Below, piece after piece: positions 55,444-64,000 of a stretch of 64,000 nt of DNA. This DNA comes from Psococerastis gibbosa (Eukaryota; Arthropoda; Insecta; Psocodea; Psocidae), in NCBI GenBank assembly GCA_963971405.1, contig OZ020485.1, positions 40,359,469 through 40,423,468 on the forward strand. Direction: 5' to 3'. Under the pieces are notes generated by a model. That model was not told the origin of the DNA and did no database searches. It saw only the letters and a list, made by a program, of their open reading frames with translations. How positions within the stretch are numbered: the stretch's first letter is position 1; each line of letters starts with the position of its first letter. A program made the translations under genes and the position numbers.

Positions 55444-58400
55444 ATGGATGTTGATCATGCCTATTCCTCTGATCCTCGGGAAAATCAGTGCGATCGGTGC
55501 GCTGCCTCATACAAATCATTGAAGAGTCTATTGCGACACCGCCGCGACAAACATGGGCTACGCAATACAAACTATCGGATTCGTTGCTTGGAGCCAAATT
55601 GTACTGATACATTTGCTTTTATTCGGCATTTAGAGCGACATTTGGCAGATGACCATAAAAAAGTTATTGATAGCCGAATGTTTCATTTTAAATCGTTGGA
55701 TGGTAAGACTTGACACATTTCATAATATCAATCAATCAACCAAGGTGGGATAGACGGCGTCCAAAATAAAAAATTTGAACTTCGTATTTCCTATTTTGCT
55801 TCTCTTTTGGGTTGTAATAGTGTGAGGAAGTTCATTTAACTTTACTGGGATAGCAGATAATTAAGGTGACAAATTTTATTGTAGAAACAAGTTGCTTGCG
55901 TGATATATAAAGACATATTTTATTGGTTGCCTTTAAAGCTTAACGAAATTAGTAGGAAATTAAGTAAGGAACGTCATTAAAAGCTCAATTGTGCGAACGC
56001 ACATTGTCTATTTGCTCATATTTATTGCACAAAAGTTAAGATAAAAATTACATCGTTTGATGGGGCACAAACAATTTGCGTGGGTCGTCATTATACAATA
56101 ATTCTAAATTAATTTTGAATCTTAGTGTCCGTTTTTTCCTTCAGATTTTGTGAGATGGCGAGAGGACTACGAAGAAAAGAACTGTGTTCGATTTCGGAGG
56201 CTGAGCAAATCAGGAAACAGCCGTTTCATCTCTAAGGTCTACTTTGTGTGCAACAGAACAGGGGTGTTCAAATCCATTAGCTGTGGTAAAAGACGACTGA
56301 AATCACAGGGATCGTGCAAAATAGGAAATTACTGTACAGCCAGCATAGCTTTAACAAAGCTGGATGAAACTGAGGAAAGCTCCTACCTAGCTCGTATTTG
56401 TTTCACACACTATGGCCACGATCTGGAACTAAGTAAGTGCAGTACCCCGTTCTACAGACTCATATCTATACTTGGTTAAGTCATGCTTTCGCCTGTTTCA
56501 TTGCGTTAATGGTAAGCTTGTCTCAGCTTGCTCTTTATCGCGTGTAGCCGGTGTAGGTTGACATCGAGAACGTATACCAGTTTGCCAATGGCCCAAAAGT
56601 CATACGGAAACAATTCAAATAATGTCCGAAATCCATGGGGTCGTTGGACAAGGGTCCTATGGGCTGCAATAAGTAGTCCTTAAAGAGCCAGAACATATGA
56701 TGCAAACCCAAATACCTGTACATAATTTTAAGTAAGTATCACTCATCAAATTAAAGTCAATAATATTGACTATTCTACATATTATGTAGAATTGTAAATC
56801 ATGAGTAGAGGAAGAAGAACGCAATGATCCACAGTAAAATACTTTAATTGTGACCGGTTTCGGATAAAATCCATCATCAGACTAACAACACATGAAAAAA
56901 CGTCAGCTTATATACTACGGGAAGGGAGTGGGAGGTGGAGGCGGGGGTTGGGTACATAAATCGAGTAGTGGGGATACAGTTTGAAACATTACATCATTCG
57001 TGAGAACCTCGTTATTCCTAATAGCCTTTCTAATCTCTAAGCTTTCTCACCTGTCTAATAGTCTACCTTTACTACAACAATGTAGAATTTTAAAATCTTC
57101 AAAATTACATGAGTGCAAGTTACTTGAGAGGTGGGCCGCAAAAGCTGAGGTACAGTCATTTTTACCGATCGCATTTTTATGCTCACGTAAGCGAAACTTA
57201 AAATGGATATATAGCATACCCGTACTGTCCTATGGGCCCACACCGTGGCCTGGGACTGTGTCCAACCATACTACTACTAACATACCCGTAAATTAGGTAT
57301 TTACCTTTGTCTGTAAGTAGGTGTAAAGGTTAATTTTTAATTTCAGATCACTTACCGCTTCCTGGAAATGAAAAACGAAAAATAGCTTCGAAACTTGTGG
57401 AAGGAATGTCTATTTCTGCTGTCTTAGATTCTGTTCATAAGTCAGTGACACCAAAACAGTCAAAGAGAGTGCACTTGCTTAAAAGAAAAGACTTGCAGAA
57501 TATTAAGGCTACAATAGGGTCAAAGAGCTTGGAGGATTGGGTAGGAACGGAAAAGAGTAACCCAAATTTTGCGTTCATTGTTTATAAGGATAGAGGGGCA
57601 GCTGGACTCGGCCTCAATAAAGAAGACTCCTGCCTCATGTTAATGACCAAACCTCAGGCAGCAGTGGCAAGAAATTTTGGCAACGGAGGTTTAGTTTGTT
57701 TGGACGTTGTGTGTGGCTCTTACTCCTCCCAGTACAAGCTAATGACTTTACTAGTCCTTGACGAGTTTCATGAAGGGTTCCCTATTGCATTTTTCTATTC
57801 TAATCGGGACGATGAAGCCGCTTTATCAGTGTTTTTTACGGAGGTGAGCAGTATATGTGGTAAAATAACTCCTCTGTCATTCATGTCCGACGATGAGGAA
57901 CAGTATTACCTGGCATGGACAGCTGTTATGGGAGCTGCTGCTAAGAAACTGATATGTCCTTGGAACCTTGACCGGAATTGGAATGTGACAATTAAAAAAA
58001 TGGGTGATGATAAGTCTGTCGTATCTCAATATTTAAATGTTCTGCAAAGCTGCACAAATGTAGATGAATTTGAAAGGCTATTGCCCCAGGTTATAAGTAA
58101 GTGGATGACTGACGCTGACGCAGCTGAGTCCGCAAAATATTTTGCTAAAGTTTACAGCAACCGTCCTGAGCAGTGGGCTAAATGTTACCTCAAGAATTTT
58201 GGCATTCAAAATGGAAGTCTTGATTATCTGCATAATACTATACATAATGTTTACATGAGTAGTCAAAGCTTGGACATACGTGTTCAGGACCTTGTGAAAT
58301 TGGCGAGAGATAAGCAATGGCGTCGCCTGGAGACGTTGTTGAACGCAAAAAAGCCACACATCGGCGCATATGAGAGACACAAGGCGTCTTTTTTCCTTCA

Positions 58401-58920
58401 CTTTGAAAGCGTTAAAGAACAAAGCGGGGATTGGATAGTGTGTGATGATTCAGATGAATTGACCGTAGTTTCAAAATTAACAATTGCCGATGACCACCAG
58501 TGCCTACTGAAATGTTCTTCTTGTGAAGCTTGCTCACATTCATATACGTGTACTTGTGATGACAATGTAATTGAAGGTGAGATGTGCAAGCACATCCACC
58601 TTATTTGCCGTTTTCAGATGAATGAAGAGATTATTGAAGTCAAACCTACCAGTGAAGAGAAAGTAACCGATTCACCAAATCCAGTACCTGCAGTTGTTGC
58701 TTCGGAACCATTAAAATACGAAGTTCTGGATGAAGAGGAAGATTTTGATGCGATAGAACATTTCCAGGGACATACTGCAGAACCGATTTCTTTGGATTTA
58801 TTGAAAAACGAGATGATGGATTTGTGTCAAAATGTTCTTATAAATATTATGAATGCTGAAAACATAGAAGTTTTGCAATCAATGAAGCCGGCATTACTGG
58901 AATTGTCAACAATACAATAG
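55444..58920 (+). CDS. MULE-transposase-derived zinc-finger/SWIM protein, 3 exons
   Basis: Exons 55444-55702, 56145-56432 and 57347-58920, both junctions phase 1, total 706 residues. Exon 1 has two C2H2-type fingers (C16/C19/H32/H37; C48/C53/H66/H71). Exon 2 encodes a WRKY/GCM1-like zinc module (VYFVCNRTGVF, GSCKIGNYCTASI, HYGHDLEL). Exon 3 carries HLPLPGNEKRKIASKLVEGM, then the MULE core with D302 (CLDVVCG) and D364/D365 (FMSDDEEQY). The next block reads CPWNLDRNW, where active MULEs usually have CxWH. A SWIM finger sits at 583-597 (CTC..CKH), and an acidic tail follows. Splicing, the loss of that His and no visible inverted ends suggest a domesticated, DNA-binding nuclear protein. Function unknown. 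Confidence 0.8.
56460..56690 (+). repeat. Dispersed 260-bp repeat, copy 3 (uninterrupted)
   Basis: CTTGGTTAAGTCATGCTTTC to CCATGGGGTCGTTGGACAAG. It contains TTTATCGCGTGTAGCCGGTG, the empty equivalent of the hAT insertion site at 47160. It lies in intron 2 of the MULE-derived gene. Confidence 0.7.
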
Positions 58921-59011
58921 TCAGAAGGTATTGAAATTGACAAAATTCTTTCTCTGTTTGACATTTTATTGGTCTAGAGGCTTTTCTGTTAGGTACCACT
59001 CGGGAATAACG

Positions 59012-59298
59012 CCTGCTACACACGGACGATTCGACACGCGCGAGTTGCGGACGTTTTATATCATTGTACCAAATGGGTAGTTCGAAGGGCACAGAGTCAA
59101 CTTTAGAAGATTTCTGAGCCCGGCGACTGAAGCCGCCCGCACACCGCTGCACGGATTCTGCCCTCGTCACGCTTCCGAGCACGCGTCAACGTCGTAAATC
59201 TTCTGAAGTTGAATCTCGGGTTTTCCAACTCCCCATTGACTACAATGAAGAAATAAACGTCCACAACTGCGTGTCGAATCGTCCGTGTGTACCGGGCT
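59012..59298. mobile_element. MITE with CACACGGACGATTCGACACG ends
   Basis: Inverted arms: CTACACACGGACGATTCGAC at the left, its complement at the right, about 30 bp, with further symmetry inside (AGAAGATTT / AAATCTTCT). It lies about 90 bp after the stop of the MULE-derived gene. AATAAA at 59252-59257, inside the element, is the first canonical poly(A) hexamer downstream of that gene. Confidence 0.7.
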
Positions 59299-59319
59299 TA
59301 AGCTAACTAATCAAAGTGA

Positions 59320-60700
59320 GGGTATGTCTAGTAACATGGTGGTAGCGAAGCATTATGCAATTTCATAACTATAGAAATATATTTAGCTATCAATTATACA
59401 CAAATCCAACGTGAGAGTGAGAGTCTAAATCGATTTTTACCAAATTTTATAAGCTCAATTTATTAATTCACTATGAATATACATTGTATATATGTACAGT
59501 TTATATCATTTTGACAATGCTAGAATTGCCAACGGCCTTACCATGTTGATTCCATGAGAGCAGAACACGTTTCAAACTGCAGTACAGCGTTGGCAGGGGA
59601 ACATGGTGGGACATGATAACGCGCTGAGACTATAGCAGTCAGTCTACGTACGTGTCGAGTCCCGGTCACCTCCGATTTAATCGTGTGACTTTACCATGTT
59701 CCCGAAGTGGTTCGGAATCCACTATAATCAGGAGGTCCACCCTGCCAGTCAACTCCCCTTTCCCCGAGATGAAAAAGTCTGCTCTTAGGGTGCATCAAGT
59801 TAACAGACTCACTCCCCCCGCCAGTCTGGCAGGGTTGCTTAAAATCAGAAATGCTGAAAGCAGGCGTTGGAAACAACACAATGCTAGAATTAATGGAAAA
59901 GAGGTACACTATGCCTGTACATTTCAATTGAGCTACAAACGTTAGTCTCAATAATCTCGAATGTTTTGATATCTGTCACTTGCACCCCATGGTCTCTAGG
60001 TGCTTCATATGCATACATGTATACCCTAACATACAGCTTTTGAAGTGTAGAGAAAAATCTTGAAACATGCCGCCGGGTGGTACGGCCACGTTGCCGGCAG
60101 AGTAGGTGGGAGGGGGGGGGGGGAGAGATCGCCTCGTGGCACTTTCCACATGTCATGCCTCGCCAGTTGCACTGCACGCACCGGCAACGCTGTCTTCGAA
60201 CTCCTGTCGCTGCATCCGACTGACCGCGTTTTATGTAATCTGTCTTTCGCGATCGTCAACGCGATTTCCAACACCTGCAAGATATGCTTTAGGTAACGAT
60301 ATCAACTTATTACTTCATATCCTCTTTAAATTTGGGCGTCGAAAGGGAATGAATTATTTGCAATTAGTGTACCGGTATGTGTGAACTAATTTATTTCCTT
60401 TTGATAGAGGGCTGCCTAATAGGGAAGCTTATAGGTACCAGTTTTAACGAGAACTTGGTTGGAATATCGAATAGAATAAAAAATATTGTTGATACACTGG
60501 GTTCACATACTAAAATAGTTATTGTAAGTACCTATTAGCCTACGACTTTTTTGAGTTATGGTGGGTACCGTAACATGGTGCCTACTGTATCCCTGTACCT
60601 ACAGCCCCCTATAATAGGCTTCCTACGATGAAGTTAAGGGAAGTGTTGACTAGGCCTATGTAGTTTCTAACGAATTTTTAAATAGGTAAAAATGCAATGG
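59320..60700. other. Intergenic region with repeat fragments
   Basis: Includes a fragment (59872-60010) related to the L2HGDH intron MITE. A short protein-like frame (60140-60296) has no recognised family. G run near 60112. Confidence 0.45.
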
Positions 60701-60714
60701 GCCCTATAATAAAG

Positions 60715-61520
60715 AACCGGTCCGAGTTTACTCGAACATGCCTTCCAATTTATCAACATTAGTAGATAGAGAAAATGAGTAATTTCATGGTAAATAATTT
60801 TCCAGTGGGGGGGGGGGGGGTCACTGAAAGTGAGATAAATTCTAGATAGGTCAGACAAAAAGACCACACAGCAATAATGGCAGGGCACGCAATGCATTTG
60901 AGCGCGAATTTTCTATCATTTTTTCAAAAAATAATTTTTTGTGCAAAACCAAATATTTTTTGGGAAAGCAACCTATCCGGTTTCGTTACTCAATTTAACA
61001 CCTAAAACATGCCTGAAATCATCGATAGAAAGGTTTCGCAGAAAAATTATTTTTTAGTAGTTTTTCATTAAAATTTAGTTATTTTTTTTATTTTTTTACC
61101 CCCAGAAGCAAACTATTAAGGGGCAAGCGACCCCCCGCATTTTGTCAACATTAATGACGACTACAATATCATATGAGAATTTAAAAGAAATCGTTGGAGC
61201 CGTTTTTGAGAAATAATTTTTTTAGACGTTTTTTTGGAGTTTTTTGAGAATAAAAGCCCCCCAAATTGAGTTGGCCCAAAATAAAAATAAAATGGTCCCG
61301 AGGTATGATTTTTGTGAACCTACATGCTAAATTTCATCCAAATCGACCGGGTAGGCCTAGTTTGCCCGGAAATCGATGCACAGACAGACAGAAATTTCGT
61401 AAAAACCACTTTTTTTGGTTCCTGGGACCTCAAAACGTGTAAATCCGTTGAAATCTCGGAATCGAAAATTTCGACCGTCACAAAGCTTTCCTTATACTAG
61501 GCTACGTATAAATTGGAAAG
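60715..61520 (-). repeat. 850-bp interspersed repeat, copy 7
   Basis: Minus-strand copy from GAACCGGTCCGAGTTTACTC to the CACAAAGCTTTCCTTATAC end. Like copies 2 and 5 it contains GATAGAAAGGTTTCGCAGAA. It lacks a short segment after the G run near 60808. Confidence 0.8.
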
Positions 61521-62162
61521 CAATATGCCTTTACTCATGTCTCACTGTTAAAGTTTGATATAAGTAGAAATAGACCGAACAAAATTAATATCTCGGTGGC
61601 CTGCAGCCTGGTGCGAGGATTTGAAGATTTATCATATGTTTTCAATAGGCATGCTACGGTACAGGTAAAAATCCATTAAACCGTCAAGTAGACAATCTGT
61701 CAGTTTATGGGTAGAAGTATCAAATCATAGACATAGCTATGCTGGTGTCGCCAGCATTATTCATTTACTGTGGTAGTGTAGATCAGAATTATTATTGATA
61801 ACTTTAAATAATTTCAAATTCCTTCCAATTTCCAAATAGCTTACAATATTAAATGTATTAGTTTCAGACTTCATTCGTAATAATATCTGCAGTACCTAGT
61901 TATATTTTAGCTGAACACATTGTATATGGTTGCTCAAATTACTTTATTACTGTCTATAGTGCTCTATTACTGTCACGTGAAAATTCATTGGCTTCTTTAG
62001 TTCAAATGCATAAAATAGAAACAAAATACGTTTATAACTCCCGCTCTTTTTTTTCAGGGCGACAAATGACAGTTTGGACAACATAAGAAATATTAATTTG
62101 TGTTTGTCTTCCGCCATTTCAGACTCATCACGGAATCGCTTATTTTTACAAATAATGTAATA

Positions 62163-62821
62163 ATGAATAATTTAATAGCAATATTAGTACTTTTCCTATC
62201 ACAAGACGTTTTGTCATGTAAGTACTTTACATTTTTTCAATCATTCTTGAATTGCTTACGATGTTGTAATCAAGTCGGCATGATTCATAAATGTAGGTGA
62301 AGTGAATAACACTACGCACCGTTGGTAAACGCCTAATAAACACTATCATGCAAATAATTGGGTATAGATTCGCAAATTTGTTGACCTGATTATTAGTTTA
62401 AATTCTCTCACTTGTTATCAAACCAATATTGTATCTTCTGTTTTCTGTAAACCAGTAACTGAATTCTGTATTATCAGTAATGTCACTTGCTTCTAGGCAT
62501 TAGTACCTGCCTATGTTAAGGTCACGCCCATTTATAGACATTCTTTGCCTTAATTTTATTAATTATTTTTGGTTAGGTTTCACTGCGGGAAAGATACTAA
62601 AATTTTTTATGGCTGACCCTGTTCAAAACTTGTTATTATAACTGAAATTTGGCGGTGTACCTACTCTAATATAATTGGTATTTGCTACCATTTACCGACT
62701 AATTATTTTGTTTTTGTCTTAGATTCTGAATGGGAATGCAATTACCCACTTTTAGACAAGGCTGTATTAATCGCGACATCTTCATTGAATGAACGTGGAC
62801 CTGAAAACGCTCGCTTAAACG
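62163..62821 (+). CDS. Neurexin-IV/CNTNAP-like gene, first two coding exons (partial)
   Basis: Exon 62163-62217 encodes MNNLIAILVLFLSQDVLS, a signal peptide, ending at a GTAAGT donor (phase 1). Exon 62723-62821 follows after a TTAG acceptor and reads YSEWECNYPLLDKAVLIATS, then SLNERGPENARLNG, ending phase 1 at GTAAGA. This is the start of an F5/8 type C (discoidin) domain, where the first Cys, the ATSS turn and the ARLNG strand are typical. The combination of signal peptide and immediate discoidin domain resembles neurexin-IV, a septate-junction adhesion protein. The rest must lie beyond 64000. A possible 5' UTR exon starts near 62059 (TTTTTTTTCAG). The family call rests on about 35 residues. 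Confidence 0.6.
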
Positions 62822-63133
62822 GTAAGAGATACTTATAAAGAAAATAACTTGCTTTTAATGTTTTGTAGGCTACCGTTGGCATGACAGTTAGTAGCTGTAG
62901 CTCCGTGTGGTAGTATTAGTTAATTGCTGACAAGGTCCAGAAGCTTATGTCCTTCAGCTCTGAGCTCTGTGTTAGTTTTTCAAAATTTGCAAGATGAATT
63001 ATGTCATGATCCTCATACAGGGCATTGGCAACTAATTAAGGCTGTTTTTTCATTGACACTAGTAAATTGTTCTCCGTTCGCTCAAGGTTTGTCTTTGTCT
63101 ACAGGACGTGAGCTTTAAGAAATTTTTATCAAA

Positions 63134-63958
63134 ATGTCTGCTTCTGTCCGATGGGCTGTTGATTTTGAAGCCTGGCGGCCTTCCCTGTCGCAATTCTTAT
63201 TAGCTTCGTCCTGCATTCAAGCCGAGGAGAAAAATAGGATTGGTCGCTTCGTGTTTCAGCGGGACTCAAAATCCAGTTTACTGGGAAGGCTTTTGCTCCG
63301 CAAATTTATATCATCGTACAGCAATGTACGTTACAAAGATGTAATTTTAGAGAGAGACTCCCACGGAAAGCCGTTTTGCAGCCAGACTCCCAATTTATCC
63401 TTTAGTGTATCCCATCATGGGCGTTATTCTATTCTGGCAGGAGAAACGGATAAGGTTACTTTAGGGGCCGATATTATGACCACCAAGTATAGTGGTGGAA
63501 AGCAGTTGTCAGAGTTTTTTCGTTTAATGTCGAGACATTTTACTGATATTGAGTGGAAAACCATCCGGAAGGGACTTACCGAATTAGAGCAAATGGCTTT
63601 ATTTAATAGACACTGGGCACTAAAGGAGAGTTATGTTAAAGCAACTGGAACAGGCATTGTTGTTGATTTACAAAGCATTGAATTTCGGGTGAAGACTATG
63701 CGGCTTATTACAGGCGGTTATGTGACTGACACTGAATTATTATTAGCCGGAAAACCACAAAACTGGAGATTCGAAGAGACTTTGCTTGATGAGGAGCACA
63801 TCATTGCCGTAGCTTTAGACAATTGTCAAAGAAGCGCTAATCCCCCGCCTTTTGAATTGCTTTCTGTTGATGATTTGTTAGCGAATGCTGAATCTCTCCT
63901 AACTCCCGATTATGATTATTGTGAGAAGTTTTTTGACAAAGATGAACGCCCTTATTAA
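63134..63958 (+). CDS. AASDHPPT: 4'-phosphopantetheinyl transferase, Sfp type (AASDHPPT-like)
   Basis: Transfers the 4'-phosphopantetheine arm from coenzyme A to a Ser on carrier proteins such as fatty-acid synthase ACP and aminoadipate-semialdehyde dehydrogenase. 274 residues in a single open exon, slightly shorter than the human enzyme. Motifs: EEKNRIGRFVF (31-41), HGKPF (77-81), FSVSHHG (90-96), GADIM (111-115) with the Mg-binding Asp113, and WALKES (161-166) with Glu165. The start has a good animal context (ATCAAAATGT). A possible acceptor at CTTTGTCTACAG (ending 63103) suggests an upstream non-coding exon. It lies downstream of the neurexin-like exons on the same strand, probably within their next intron. 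Confidence 0.95.
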   Translation: MSASVRWAVDFEAWRPSLSQFLLASSCIQAEEKNRIGRFVFQRDSKSSLLGRLLLRKFISSYSNVRYKDVILERDSHGKPFCSQTPNLSFSVSHHGRYSILAGETDKVTLGADIMTTKYSGGKQLSEFFRLMSRHFTDIEWKTIRKGLTELEQMALFNRHWALKESYVKATGTGIVVDLQSIEFRVKTMRLITGGYVTDTELLLAGKPQNWRFEETLLDEEHIIAVALDNCQRSANPPPFELLSVDDLLANAESLLTPDYDYCEKFFDKDERPY

Positions 63959-64000
63959 TTATTGATTGATAATAATAGTAATCATTATTATTCTAGTATA

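Noticed and set aside
57055..57296. Short ORFs in intron 2 of the MULE-derived gene
   Set aside because: They lie between well-supported exons, overlap on opposite strands and have no motif.

Overview
This is nuclear DNA from an animal, most likely an arthropod and probably an insect or close relative. It has spliced genes with GT-AG introns, animal-type proteins, and a very high load of transposons: mariner, hAT, MULE-derived, palindromic MITEs, several LINEs and tRNA-like SINEs. The species cannot be fixed from the sequence. No prokaryotic gene organisation is present.

Host genes, left to right. (1) 10563-39242, + strand: a 12-exon interleukin-17-receptor-like gene, assembled here by joining exons whose splice phases all agree. 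It predicts a 663-residue protein with a signal peptide, Cys-rich ectodomain, one membrane segment and a cytoplasmic SEFIR domain. Its last intron (10.9 kb) holds much of the LINE and hAT debris. (2) 54137-44953, - strand: a complete 7-exon L-2-hydroxyglutarate dehydrogenase gene (about 462 residues) with an N-terminus that looks mitochondrial. Its third intron carries a 4.2 kb hAT transposon with an intact 811-residue ORF. (3) 55444-58920, + strand: a 3-exon gene of 706 residues with two C2H2 fingers, a WRKY/GCM1-like zinc domain, a MULE transposase core and a SWIM finger; it looks like a domesticated transposase. (4) From 62163, + strand: the first two coding exons of a gene resembling neurexin-IV/CNTNAP (signal peptide plus start of a discoidin domain), running off the right edge. 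(5) 63134-63958, + strand: an intronless Sfp-type phosphopantetheinyl transferase (AASDHPPT-like) that appears to lie inside an intron of gene 4.

Mobile elements. The window opens with an apparently intact mariner (49-1341). A broken ZBED-like hAT lies at 43.3-44.8 kb and a likely hAT relic at 31.56-33.5 kb. LINE remnants sit at 21.9, 29.1-31.2, 33.8-34.8, 35.5-37.3, 38.3 and 52.6-53.3 kb. Two families of palindromic MITEs stand out: Harbinger-like copies sharing GGCG-rich ends (eight copies, two exactly 142 bp long), and a 390-bp pair flanked by TTAA or TTAT. An interspersed repeat of about 850 bp occurs seven times, and SINEs with tRNA-like boxes are scattered through the first 26 kb.

The host genes do not form a pathway. 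The IL-17 receptor is an immune signalling receptor, L2HGDH repairs a mitochondrial by-product, the phosphopantetheinyl transferase activates carrier proteins, and neurexin-IV builds septate junctions. All functions come from motifs read by eye; no database search was possible.
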